Positions 34,701 through 43,120 of a DNA stretch of 64,000 bases are shown piece after piece. Made by a program: the position numbers and the translations under genes. The first letter of the stretch is position 1; each line of letters starts with the position of its first letter. This stretch comes from Galbibacter sp035306585 (lineage in GTDB: Bacteria; Bacteroidota; Bacteroidia; Flavobacteriales; Flavobacteriaceae): the NCBI RefSeq assembly GCF_035306585.1, contig NZ_DATGNU010000123.1, positions 1 to 64,000 of the forward strand, written 5' to 3'. Below the pieces are notes generated by a model. It made no database searches. It worked only from the letters and a program-made list of their open reading frames with translations, and was not told the origin of the DNA.

Positions 34701-37226
34701 AGTCTGGTAAGGCGAATAGGTAACCGAAGTGACATCGGTACTAAAATCACCACCGTTCTCATAAACTTTTGTAATAAAGGTGGCTTGTAATTGCCCTGGT
34801 GCTTTGCCTTTTAATTCTGGACTAAGGCTAAAGCTTGCCTTTCCCTGCGTGTTAACCGTACCATTGAAAATAACTAAGTCTTGCGAATTAAAGGAAGAGG
34901 TAGGATCGTCAAATACATAATTTGGAAAATCGTCAAAACGGGTAGTTGTTTTTGAAAATCGAACATTAATGTCACTTTTTAAATTCTTGGCAACGGCTCC
35001 GTGTAACCAATTCACCTGAAGCGCTCCTGTTATGGGTTGCTCTGAGCTTAGAATTTCTTGATCAAAACTAGTCTTTATTTTTAGACGATTGGGTTTAATA
35101 GTCTCTACTTTAATACGCTTGCTAAAAGTTGCGCCACCAATTTTAACCTTTGCCAAGTAAGTGCCAGTGGTAGCCTCGGGGTTGGTCGGTGTAGAAAAAT
35201 TATAGAAACCGCCTAGGCCATCAATAAGGGTCTTTTTAGCGACCACTTTGCCATAAGGGTCTGATAATTCAAACAATACAGGATGTTGTGATGGAATAGG
35301 ACTTTTGGTATCGTTTAGAATGAAGTTTAAGTGGATGGTATCTCCAGGACGCCATACACCTCTTTCCCCATAAATAAATCCTTTGATCCCTTTTTGTAGT
35401 TCAACACCTGAGACGTCAAACTTACTAATGGAAAGGGCATTTCCATCGTTGAGTTTGATATAAGTCTTTTGATTATCATTTTCAGCAATTGCAAAATATG
35501 CAGGGGATGGAGAATCAAATACAGCGGTACCGCTTTGATCCGTGGTGATGCTTCCTATAGGTTGTTGCTGGTAGTTGTAAAAAGTTATTTTGGCTCCAGG
35601 GAGTGGCTCAGTGGATACGATATGGTTCACAGCGACAAAATAGGATTCATTCTTGCCTTTTTTTACTGTTAGTGCAAGATCACTTGCAATAATATTTGTG
35701 GAAGCTTCCTTGTTATAGTAGTATGAATTAGTACATGGGTCATCCCTATCATTCCAATTGTAGTCATAGTCATAATTGTCGTAATAGTACGAATCATCTG
35801 TAGGATCCCATTGTTTGGAATCCAGCAAGTCTTGTTTAAAATTGTCAAAATTATTTAACGTAAAAGTTTCGCTATTCTCCTGACAAGTATAGGCGCTGTA
35901 TTTTTTATCAAAAGAAAATTCTACGCGATATATTGCACCCGGATCAGGACTAATGATCTCGCGAAGATCCAAGGCATAAGCTTTCCAATCCCCAGAATTA
36001 TCCGTTAAATTACTTTGGAGTTGAATGGCTTTTTTTGCGATGGGGCGACCGACATTTCTAAGGCTTCCTGATTGGTTTAGATCAGAATTTTGAAGAAATT
36101 GTAGGATGTTGTCCTGGTAAATTTTAATGACCGTAACATCTACTGCCTTGAGGTTTACAGCTTCAAAATTGATCTTTAAATTACTGGAGCTCGGAAGGAT
36201 ATTCCCGCTGCTCAGGAGACGTACTTGTGGTTTTAATTGCTCAAAAGCCACCTTTTCTTCAAGGATGCTTCTTAATGGATTACCCTGAGTGTTGAGGATT
36301 CCTTCAAATACAGTTAGATCAGAAACACCTGTGATTTTTTGGTCGGGATAGACCTTTAAAACATTGCCTTCTATGATAAAAGACAAATTGTTGGCCCCTT
36401 GTAAACTTACGAGTCCATCTATATTTTGATTCTTTTTAAGAGGATCTGAAAAATTAATTTCTAAGTATTGATCTTCTCCCCCAAAGGTGGTTATATCTAC
36501 AATGGTAAAATTAGATTTGCCAGGGATCGTTACCCAAGCTTCGCCTTTGTCTTGTATGTTATAACTAGAACCATCCCATTTTATAAGTATTTCCGAGTCT
36601 TCTTCAAGGCGTTGAATGCTATCGATGGTGAAGGGGATTTGCGTACCCTCTTTTATAGATTCATTAAATTTAATCGATAGGGAGCTTCCATTTTGAGAAG
36701 CACTTACGAGTGATTTGGCTGTATTTAGATCCATAACATCACTACTTCTTACTACCCCTTGAAGGTATTGCCAATCTTTGTCATAAGATTGAAGATGTTC
36801 AGTAGTTATATTAAATTGTTGTTTTATAGTTTTTACTTTGAAAGTAAAGGTCTTATAATCAGAATCAATCGTGTCTATGATTGCCTTTAGGTCAAGGGTA
36901 AAACTATATTCCGTATCTTGTTTGAAGCCATTATCAGGAATAAAAGCAATACTCTGATTGTTCAGTGCCACCACCTTACCTTGGGTTTTTGGTGAAACCT
37001 TTAAAATGTCATCTTCTAAAATTTGATTGGTCTGAAGTGTTGAGGCTGGATTTCTAAATACCACAAGTACATCTGACTGAGAGGATATAACACCACTGGT
37101 GACATTGGAGATGTATTGCCGAAATTTATATAGATTTTCTCGCTGCTCTTGGGCGACATTCTTTTTGTCTTTACATCCTACAAGTGCTATTGCAAGTACA
37201 ATAAACAGTATTTTTTTAATAGACAT
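31704..37226 (-). CDS. Alpha-2-macroglobulin family lipoprotein with thioester
   Basis: A 1840-residue periplasmic protease trap. The signal MSIKKILFIVLAIALVGC has a lipobox with Cys18, so it is lipid-anchored. MG domains follow, including a region like GIKGFIYGERGVWRPGDTIH (MG2), a bait-like central part, and the alpha-2-macroglobulin domain with TTPVKKPLMVLASAPR. The thioester motif CIEQ is intact (Cys1398-Gln1401 in YPYGCIEQ), followed by the helical TED domain. By analogy with the E. coli protein, protease cleavage exposes the thioester and captures the attacker. The gene sits between an isoaspartyl peptidase and pbpC; coupling with PBP1C suggests defence when the cell wall is breached. 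Confidence 0.94.
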   Translation of the reverse strand: MSIKKILFIVLAIALVGCKDKKNVAQEQRENLYKFRQYISNVTSGVISSQSDVLVVFRNPASTLQTNQILEDDILKVSPKTQGKVVALNNQSIAFIPDNGFKQDTEYSFTLDLKAIIDTIDSDYKTFTFKVKTIKQQFNITTEHLQSYDKDWQYLQGVVRSSDVMDLNTAKSLVSASQNGSSLSIKFNESIKEGTQIPFTIDSIQRLEEDSEILIKWDGSSYNIQDKGEAWVTIPGKSNFTIVDITTFGGEDQYLEINFSDPLKKNQNIDGLVSLQGANNLSFIIEGNVLKVYPDQKITGVSDLTVFEGILNTQGNPLRSILEEKVAFEQLKPQVRLLSSGNILPSSSNLKINFEAVNLKAVDVTVIKIYQDNILQFLQNSDLNQSGSLRNVGRPIAKKAIQLQSNLTDNSGDWKAYALDLREIISPDPGAIYRVEFSFDKKYSAYTCQENSETFTLNNFDNFKQDLLDSKQWDPTDDSYYYDNYDYDYNWNDRDDPCTNSYYYNKEASTNIIASDLALTVKKGKNESYFVAVNHIVSTEPLPGAKITFYNYQQQPIGSITTDQSGTAVFDSPSPAYFAIAENDNQKTYIKLNDGNALSISKFDVSGVELQKGIKGFIYGERGVWRPGDTIHLNFILNDTKSPIPSQHPVLFELSDPYGKVVAKKTLIDGLGGFYNFSTPTNPEATTGTYLAKVKIGGATFSKRIKVETIKPNRLKIKTSFDQEILSSEQPITGALQVNWLHGAVAKNLKSDINVRFSKTTTRFDDFPNYVFDDPTSSFNSQDLVIFNGTVNTQGKASFSLSPELKGKAPGQLQATFITKVYENGGDFSTDVTSVTYSPYQTFVGLKVPEGDQRNMLVTDQDHNFDIVTLNAAGEPEAVEDLEVSVYKVNWRWWWDTSEENLSTFNSSNYQEKVYSTTVSTNSNGKASFKFNIRYPEWGRYLVRVEDKKGMHSTAETVYIDWPGWAGKSKNQDSEAATMLVFSADKESYTVGQEALVTFPSSLGGRALVTIENGNEVLESLWVLTQQGETKFQLPIQRKYAPNVYIHISLIQPHAKSENDAPIRMYGVIPIKVTNPETILQPSIVMPDQLEPEGHFTIEVSEKNSKPMTYTVAVVDEGLLDLTNFKTPNPWDDFFAREALGVKTWDVYDQIVGAFGGRIDQVFSIGGDGMASAAGTKKANRFKPMVTFLGPFQLGQGEKNSHQIHVPKYIGSVRTMVIAGNVDKNAYGMAEKTTPVKKPLMVLASAPRKITPKERVTVPVTVFAMEPSVKNVTVKLKENSHFEIIGQPQKTVQFDQPDEKMVFFELQVNQISGIGQIEVLAQSENQKASYDIELDVINPNPITTQVTPLTLEGNQESVLNFKTFGISGSNSAAIEFSTLPPMDFTNRLQYLIRYPYGCIEQITSAAFPQLYLEGIFDLTFDRKKDIQQNVEKAIERLGRFQLVGGGFSYWPGQSYANDWSTSYAGHFLLEAEKLGYVMPIGFKTKWIQYQQQRAKAWRSSHNGSSLAQAYRLYTLALAGQADVSSMNRLRETPQISNYAKLRLAAAYALIGQAQVASTIFENANISYHGVNYDYYTYGSKERNMAMGLETLVLLDKKEQALALAQSIAKALESDQWMSTQTTAYSLLAMSKFASYIGGKAMSLSYSLNGKSESISTKKSLAHRALAISEGAYNIRINNQGDNTVFVRLITSGKLEVGSEKPISRNLKSSVVYKGRNGEALNVSELNQGTNFVSEITITNTQGDDIDNLALTQLIPSGWEIVNTRFTDFGNFKENDVTHTDLRDDRCSFFFDLKGHESKTFRLLLNASYLGRYYLPGIQCQAMYDNNYLARTNGMWVAVTQ

Positions 37227-37268
37227 TTCGTTGGTTTTTAAGTTGAAACTGGGAATTTTTGATTTGAT

Positions 37269-38321
37269 TTATTGATCCTCACCATACAATTTAATGGATA
37301 GCGTACCTGTTGTGTCGATACTTGCTCTAAACATGCCAGGGGTATTAAATACCATCGCTATATTCCCCTTTTGGTCAATGCCGATAATGCCACCATCGCC
37401 TCCCATTTCTGGTAATTTTTTGTGAATCACTCTCTGTGCTGCACTATGTAAACTTAGGTTCGAATATTCCATCATCGCAGCGATGTCATAGGCGATCACA
37501 CCACGAATAAAGTATTCCCCCCATCCGGTGGCCGATATTGCGCAAGTGTTGTTATTTGCATAAGTGCCAGCCCCAATTATAGGGGAATCCCCTATACGTC
37601 CCCATCGTTTATTGTTCATGCCGCCTGTGGAGGTTCCTGCAGCAATATTTCCTTCTTTATCCAGCGCAACGCAGCCAACAGTTCCAAATTTGTCTTCCTT
37701 GGCATAAGGATCGTAAAAACTAGTTTCTAAAGAATTTTCCCTCTGTTGGGCACGCTCTAAAGCCTTCATTCGACTCTCGGTGTAGAAATGCTCAGGGTCT
37801 ACTAGGGTGACACCAACGTGCTTGGCAAAATCTTCAGCTCCTTCTCTTGCAAGCATAACATGCTCGGATTGCTCCATCACAGCTCGTGCTAGAGTGATAG
37901 GATTTTTTACAGTGGTTACACCGGCAACGCCCCCTGCATTTTTGGTTTTACCTTCCATTATCGAAGCATCAAGTTCGTTGGTACCATTGCTGGTAAAGAC
38001 AGCCCCTTTTCCAGCATTAAATAGTGGAGAATCTTCTAAAATTCTTATACAAGCCTCTACAGCATCTAAACTAGTTCCACCATCTTCAAGGATTTTATAC
38101 CCCTTGCGAACGGATTGTTCTAAAACAGTTTTATAAGCCAGTTCCATGGAGTCAGAAATGTTTTCTTTATAAATAGTCCCTGCGCCACCATGGATCGCTA
38201 TGGCAAATGGTTGCTTTTCTGCTTGGATTTGGGGTGATTCAGTAGCATCGGATGCGTTGTTTCCTTCAGTGCAGGCATACATAAGAAAGCTGATGCAGAT
38301 GAAAAGGATACTTTTTTTCAT
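37269..38321 (-). CDS. Isoaspartyl peptidase / plant-type L-asparaginase, lipoprotein-like
   Basis: Ntn-hydrolase of 350 residues that removes isoaspartyl residues from peptides or hydrolyses asparagine after self-cleavage. The nucleophile is Thr214 in DKFGTVGCVALD, and the family segments IAIHGGAGTI, FNAGKGAVFTSNG, and GTSTGGMNNKRWGRIGDSP are intact. The N-terminus MKKSILFICISFLMYAC looks like a lipoprotein signal with Cys17, so export is predicted, unlike the cytoplasmic E. coli IaaA. It is the first gene of a reverse run and lies 42 bases upstream of the alpha-2-macroglobulin gene. Export could direct it to peptides in the periplasm; this is inference. Confidence 0.92.
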   Translation of the reverse strand: MKKSILFICISFLMYACTEGNNASDATESPQIQAEKQPFAIAIHGGAGTIYKENISDSMELAYKTVLEQSVRKGYKILEDGGTSLDAVEACIRILEDSPLFNAGKGAVFTSNGTNELDASIMEGKTKNAGGVAGVTTVKNPITLARAVMEQSEHVMLAREGAEDFAKHVGVTLVDPEHFYTESRMKALERAQQRENSLETSFYDPYAKEDKFGTVGCVALDKEGNIAAGTSTGGMNNKRWGRIGDSPIIGAGTYANNNTCAISATGWGEYFIRGVIAYDIAAMMEYSNLSLHSAAQRVIHKKLPEMGGDGGIIGIDQKGNIAMVFNTPGMFRASIDTTGTLSIKLYGEDQ

Positions 38322-38547
38322 TGGATAAATAGCATGGTTTAAAAGGTTAAGATACTAAATTATACAGTTTTAAAAGGAGTAATGCATTAAAAAATAAAAT
38401 TTTGAAACACTGTGTAGATGGCCAAGGCTTTAAGGAAGCTTAAATGTGTTGCGTTTTCGCTTTTAAAGGCGTGATTTGATTATAAAAGACAACTTATTTT
38501 AATACTTATGGGAAGATGATTAACTTTAGATTTTAAAAATAAATACT

Positions 38548-39087
38548 ATGGCGATCAAACCTCCTTTTAATTTGCAGCGTTGGCTAGAAGAAAATAGAGA
38601 CTTATTAAAACCACCTGTCGGAAATAAAAATCTTTACCAGGATGCTGGTGATTATATCGTGATGGTCGTTGCGGGTCCGAATGCGAGAAAGGATTATCAT
38701 TATAATGAGACAGAAGAATTGTTTTATCAGTTGGAAGGAAATATAAGGGTGCACATACAAGAAGATGGAAAAAAGAGAACCATGGAACTTGGCCCTGGAG
38801 ATATGTACCTTCATCCAGCCAGAGTACCTCATAGCCCAGAACGAGATGAAGGATCGATAGGTTTAGTAATTGAGCGCAAACGAATGGATCTTGATATTGA
38901 GGACGGTTTAATTTGGTACTGCGATAATTGCAATCATAAACTACACGAGGTCTATTTCCCACTCCATAATATTGAGAAGGATTTTTTAAAGCACTTCAAG
39001 GCCTTCTATAGAGATGAAGCGCTTCGAAGCTGTGACCAATGCGGATCGGTCATGCCAGTGGATCCTCGTTTTATTTCTGAGGATTAA
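38548..39087 (+). CDS. nbaC: 3-hydroxyanthranilate 3,4-dioxygenase
   Basis: Cupin enzyme that opens 3-hydroxyanthranilate in the kynurenine route, towards quinolinate and NAD or towards degradation. Evidence: FNLQRWLEENRDLLKPPVGN near the N-terminus, the iron ligands in HYNETEELFYQLEG and HPARVPHSPER, and a rubredoxin-like C-terminal site with two CxxC pairs (CDNC and CDQC), as in the bacterial enzymes. The length of 179 matches the family. It is followed by the ALDH7 gene after 163 bases, but that enzyme fits lysine rather than tryptophan breakdown, so the two may not share a pathway. Confidence 0.93.
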   Translation: MAIKPPFNLQRWLEENRDLLKPPVGNKNLYQDAGDYIVMVVAGPNARKDYHYNETEELFYQLEGNIRVHIQEDGKKRTMELGPGDMYLHPARVPHSPERDEGSIGLVIERKRMDLDIEDGLIWYCDNCNHKLHEVYFPLHNIEKDFLKHFKAFYRDEALRSCDQCGSVMPVDPRFISED

Positions 39088-39250
39088 TCGATTGTTTTTT
39101 CTCTAGCACCGATCCCCTTATAGCGGATCGAACTTATGCTTTGATTATTGGAATAAAAAGACTATTTCTAGTTATTCCCTTGAATGATTTTGTGAAAGAA
39201 TCCTTATATTGGTTTAAAATACAACAAATTGAACTAAAAAAGTTATAAAA

Positions 39251-40804
39251 ATGACTATTCAAACAAAAGAATCCGCTTACCAAAAAATTCTAGAAAAGCT
39301 TGGCATAGCGGGAGAAAATAAAGGAAGTTCAACTGGAATTCAGTGGTTTTCAAGCGGAGAATGGATTGATGTTCTATCTCCAGTTGATGGAAAACAGATA
39401 GCCAAAATTCAGACCTCTAGCCAGGACGATTATAATAAGGTAATTGAAACGGCCGCTGCCGCCTTTGAGCAGTGGAAGAAAGTTCCAGCCCCCCAACGTG
39501 GAGAAATTGTGCGTCAATTCGCCGATAAGCTTCGAGCCAATAAAACGGCCTTAGGGGAATTGGTTTCCTATGAAATGGGAAAATCCTTTCAAGAGGGACT
39601 GGGAGAGGTTCAGGAGATGATTGATATTTGTGATTTTGCAGTTGGTCTTTCTAGACAATTACACGGGTTGACCATGCATTCTGAGCGGCCAGGCCATCGC
39701 ATGTATGAGCAATGGCATCCTTTGGGAATAGTCGGGATAATTTCTGCTTTTAATTTTCCAGTAGCGGTTTGGTCCTGGAATGCTGCACTAGCCCTTGTAT
39801 GCGGAGATGTCTGCATCTGGAAACCTTCTGAAAAAACGCCTCTTACTGCCGTAGGTTGTCAAAAATTATTAGCGCAAGTTTTAAATGACAACAATCTTCC
39901 TGAAGGGATATCTTGTTTAGTTACTGGGGATGCTCGGGTAGGTGAACTAATTAGTAAAGATACACGTATCCCATTGGTATCTGCAACAGGATCCACTAGA
40001 ATGGGGAAAATTGTGGCCCAGACCGTGGCTAGTAGATTAGGAAAATCACTTCTGGAGCTCGGTGGAAACAATGCCATTATTGTTACTCCAGATGCCGATA
40101 TTAAAATGACTGTTATTGGTGCCGTATTTGGGGCGGTAGGAACTTGTGGTCAACGTTGTACCTCCACTAGAAGACTAATTGTCCACCAGAAGGTTTACGA
40201 TCAAGTGAAAGATGCCTTAGTGGAAGCCTATGCACAATTGAAGATCGGTGATCCTTTAGACCAGTCGAATCACGTAGGACCTTTAATAGATGTAGATGCA
40301 GTGAATACATACCTCCACGCCCTAGAAAAAGTGAAAGCACAAGGAGGAGTAATACTGACCGATAGTGGGAAACTTAATGGACCAGGGTACCAAAGCGGAT
40401 GTTATGTAAAACCGGTCGTAGTGGAAGCTTCTAATGATTTTGATATTGTACAACAAGAAACCTTTGCTCCCATTTTATATCTTATAAAATACGATGGCGA
40501 TCTTGAGAATGCTATTGCTATGCAAAATGGTGTTGCTCAAGGTCTTTCTTCGGCTATTATGACCAATAACCTTCGAGAAGCGGAGCTGTTCTTATCCAAT
40601 CAGGGATCTGATTGTGGTATTGCCAATGTGAACATTGGAACCAGTGGAGCTGAAATTGGAGGCGCATTTGGTGGCGAAAAAGAAACTGGTGGGGGACGTG
40701 AGAGTGGATCTGATGCATGGAAGGTTTATATGCGAAGACAAACCAATACGATTAATTATACCACTACCATACCACTTGCGCAAGGAATCAAATTTGATTT
40801 GTAA
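39251..40804 (+). CDS. amaB: ALDH7-family aldehyde dehydrogenase (aminoadipate semialdehyde / piperideine-6-carboxylate dehydrogenase)
   Basis: NAD-dependent aldehyde dehydrogenase of 517 residues. The core shows EQWHPLGIVGIISAFNFPVA, the cofactor loop SATGSTRMGK, the catalytic base in LLELGGNNA, and the nucleophile Cys303 in GTCGQRCTSTRRL. This pattern is that of ALDH7 (antiquitin), which oxidises alpha-aminoadipate semialdehyde or its cyclic form in lysine catabolism. Saccharopine dehydrogenase at 46.6-48.0 kb would supply that substrate. The product name is a family-based inference, and other aldehydes are possible. A very strong terminator stem follows. Confidence 0.83.
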   Translation: MTIQTKESAYQKILEKLGIAGENKGSSTGIQWFSSGEWIDVLSPVDGKQIAKIQTSSQDDYNKVIETAAAAFEQWKKVPAPQRGEIVRQFADKLRANKTALGELVSYEMGKSFQEGLGEVQEMIDICDFAVGLSRQLHGLTMHSERPGHRMYEQWHPLGIVGIISAFNFPVAVWSWNAALALVCGDVCIWKPSEKTPLTAVGCQKLLAQVLNDNNLPEGISCLVTGDARVGELISKDTRIPLVSATGSTRMGKIVAQTVASRLGKSLLELGGNNAIIVTPDADIKMTVIGAVFGAVGTCGQRCTSTRRLIVHQKVYDQVKDALVEAYAQLKIGDPLDQSNHVGPLIDVDAVNTYLHALEKVKAQGGVILTDSGKLNGPGYQSGCYVKPVVVEASNDFDIVQQETFAPILYLIKYDGDLENAIAMQNGVAQGLSSAIMTNNLREAELFLSNQGSDCGIANVNIGTSGAEIGGAFGGEKETGGGRESGSDAWKVYMRRQTNTINYTTTIPLAQGIKFDL

Positions 40805-40823
40805 TTAATATAAGGTGCTATAA

Positions 40824-40870
40824 AATCAAAAATGCTGTAAAAAAAGGAAATCTTTACAGCATTTTTGATT
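40824..40870. terminator. Strong bidirectional terminator
   Basis: AATCAAAAATGCTGTAAA (40824-40841) and its exact complement (40853-40870) form an 18-bp stem around an 11-base loop. A/T runs inside the stem let it act on both strands, serving the convergent ALDH7 and desaturase genes. Confidence 0.8.
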
Positions 40871-40891
40871 ATATTATCAATAGTGTTCTAG

Positions 40892-41881
40892 CTATAATAC
40901 CCCATTTGGTTCGACCCACTTAAAGATGTGCTGATCCACTGGGGTAGCTATTCTGGAAGAGATTCTTCTTAGTCGCTCTGGAAGTTTCATCAAATAATCT
41001 CTTGAGCGTTCTCCCTGGTCATTTAACTCCCTAATTTTATCGATCTCCCAATACTGATTTAAACGCTCTAGAATGTTTACATAATCTAAGGCCGTATAAA
41101 CGCCCAACCGCTGTGCTGCATTGGAAAAATTCTCAAAGGCACTTCCAATAGGTTCGCCAGCTTCTCTGACAAATTGAGCAGGCATAACAATTTTCTGTTT
41201 CATCATATGTGCAAATGCGTTGAGCATTTCATTTGGATCGTACTCGAGAATAATTTTCACAAACTCTCGGTATGCCAAATGATGCCTCATTTCGTCTCCA
41301 GCAATCACGTTACACATTTTAGCTAGCATCTTACTGCCACTTTTTTTAGCTAGTTGACCTACTCTTTTATGAGAAATATTTGTAGCTAATTCTTGGAAGG
41401 AAGTGTATACGAAGTTCTTATAGGGATCTCTATCTGTTCCAGCATCAAACCCGTCAGCAATAAGGTGCTGGGTGGTTTTCTCAATTTCTTTCATATTCAC
41501 ACGACCTGCCAGATAAAGATATTTGTTAAGCACATCACCGTGCCTGTTTTCTTCAGCTGACCAATGTTTAACCCATTTTGCCCATCCATTGTTGGCGTGT
41601 TGATCCACACCTTCCACATCCATAAGCCAAGATTCATAAGTAGGAAGGGCTTCCTCGGTAATAGTGTCTCCTACTAGGACTACCCAAAAATCATATCCCA
41701 ATTCTTTTGCTTCTCCTCTTAATTGCCGAACTTCTTCAAAGAAATTGTCTCCTTGAGAGTTTGGCAAAAAATCAGTTGGCTGCCATATTTTATCTACAGG
41801 TATCAAATAATCCTTTAGAAAAGAGTCAATTCTCTTTTCCATGGTTTTCATTACTTCTAGTCTAATGTTATGTAAAGACAT
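40892..41881 (-). CDS. Acyl-ACP desaturase (plant stearoyl-ACP desaturase type)
   Basis: Soluble di-iron enzyme that introduces a cis double bond into acyl chains on acyl carrier protein. The two ligand motifs are EENRHGD (about residue 100) and DEMRHH (about residue 200). The helical context EMRHHLAYREFVKIILEY is that of the FA_desaturase_2 family. At 329 residues the length is usual. Such enzymes set membrane fluidity in marine and soil bacteria. The double-bond position cannot be read from sequence. The gene is single and faces the ALDH7 gene. Confidence 0.92.
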   Translation of the reverse strand: MSLHNIRLEVMKTMEKRIDSFLKDYLIPVDKIWQPTDFLPNSQGDNFFEEVRQLRGEAKELGYDFWVVLVGDTITEEALPTYESWLMDVEGVDQHANNGWAKWVKHWSAEENRHGDVLNKYLYLAGRVNMKEIEKTTQHLIADGFDAGTDRDPYKNFVYTSFQELATNISHKRVGQLAKKSGSKMLAKMCNVIAGDEMRHHLAYREFVKIILEYDPNEMLNAFAHMMKQKIVMPAQFVREAGEPIGSAFENFSNAAQRLGVYTALDYVNILERLNQYWEIDKIRELNDQGERSRDYLMKLPERLRRISSRIATPVDQHIFKWVEPNGVL

Positions 41882-42202
41882 ACTATTCTATTTTAATTCT
41901 CTAAAATCTACTCCTGCAAAACCCAGAGCAATTTTTTACTATACTTTTCTAAAAATCCTGATTTAAATCATTATTTACAGGCAAGTTGGCTGTCAGCGCT
42001 AGTAATTTTGGCTAAGATAGAATTCTGTAAAGAACTATAAAAGCTATTTATGATAATATTAAAGGTACAAAATTAATAGTAAAATTCCTTTTTACCACAA
42101 GGCTTATTGGGCGAAGTGTTAAAGTTTTTGGGACAATCGATGGAATTTTACAATAAATTAACTAATTTTGAGTGTAATGTTTTACAAACCAACCAAATAC
42201 AA
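41882..42202. other. Divergent intergenic region before ompA-like gene
   Basis: AT-rich 321-base region between divergent genes. It contains two exact TAATTTTG -7-like sites on the forward strand (42003-42010 and 42163-42170). On the reverse strand a weak desaturase promoter (ATTG, 18 bases, TAGATTTT) lies close to 41881. An in-frame TTG at 42107 would extend the OmpA-like protein but falls upstream of the second -7 site. No small gene was found. Confidence 0.5.
42163..42170 (+). promoter_or_regulatory. -7 promoter element of OmpA-like gene
   Basis: TAATTTTG exactly matches TAnnTTTG, 32 bases before the ATG at 42203. The -33 element is poor. It argues against the upstream TTG start. Confidence 0.35.
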
Positions 42203-43099
42203 ATGAAATCTGTATATCTATTCGGTATAGTGCTATCCATCATATTGGGTAGTTTTTTCAACTGGATGCTCTGCTGCGAATCCTATAATATCAACGTAGT
42301 GGAGGCTGATTATGGAACTTCAGACAAGGTTGCCGCGCTAGCTAGTCCATTTATCATCCGAGATCTTACAGGTAATTTTGAATTTAAGTCTGATTCCAAT
42401 TTTTACTTTAACAGATCGAACTTCATTATTAAAAGACCCGTTTCATCCCAAATAGACAAAGGTGTAACCTCTCTAAAATCCTATATAGGCAATCAAAATA
42501 ATAAGTTTGTTGATATCACCGGGTTTTATGATCCAGCGGAAGAAAACAATTCTGCCTTCCCGAATTTAGGATTAGCCAGAGCGAATGCTGTAAAAAATTA
42601 CCTATTGTCTTTAGGAGTGTCTTCTAAAAAATTGAATATTCATGGAAGTGCAAAAGAAGGTTTGGTATTGCAAGATCAATCAATAGTGGAGGGTCCTATT
42701 GCTGTTACCATTACCGAAAATGCAAATATTAAAGATGCCCAGGCTATCATAGATAACATTAAAGAACAACCCATTGTGCTGCATTTTGACAGTGGAAAAA
42801 GTAGCATAGAATTAAACCAAAGTCAACGAGAGAAGTACCTCAGTATGGTCAGGGCGCTTGACAAGGTTGATAATGTATCGATATTGGTGGAAGGACATAC
42901 CGATAATACAGGTGAAGCTGAAGGGAACTTGGTGTTGGGTAAAAAAAGGGCGGACTTTATCAAAGACTACCTGGTTAGTAATGGTATTGCACCGATTCGA
43001 ATTCAAACCATATCCAAAGGACAGCACGAGCCTATTGCCAGTAATGATACCCCGCAAGGAAGAGCTCAGAATAGACGAATCGTTATAACGGTGAATTAA
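42203..43099 (+). CDS. OmpA-family protein with two OmpA-like domains
   Basis: A 298-residue envelope protein. An N-terminal hydrophobic segment (VYLFGIVLSIILGSFFNWML) is a signal or membrane anchor. A degenerate first OmpA-like domain (about 85-165, with LARANAVKNYLLSLGV) is followed by a full one (about 190-298) with FDSGKSSIEL, VEGHTDNTGEAEGN and GRAQNRRIVITVN. The latter carries the Asp and Arg residues that bind diaminopimelate in peptidoglycan. No beta-barrel is present, so it is likely a periplasmic or inner-membrane peptidoglycan-binding protein. The ATG at 42203 is preferred to an upstream TTG. The next gene starts 21 bases on and is probably co-transcribed. Confidence 0.82.
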   Translation: MKSVYLFGIVLSIILGSFFNWMLCCESYNINVVEADYGTSDKVAALASPFIIRDLTGNFEFKSDSNFYFNRSNFIIKRPVSSQIDKGVTSLKSYIGNQNNKFVDITGFYDPAEENNSAFPNLGLARANAVKNYLLSLGVSSKKLNIHGSAKEGLVLQDQSIVEGPIAVTITENANIKDAQAIIDNIKEQPIVLHFDSGKSSIELNQSQREKYLSMVRALDKVDNVSILVEGHTDNTGEAEGNLVLGKKRADFIKDYLVSNGIAPIRIQTISKGQHEPIASNDTPQGRAQNRRIVITVN

Positions 43100-43120
43100 T
43101 TAACTTAAAATATAATTTTT

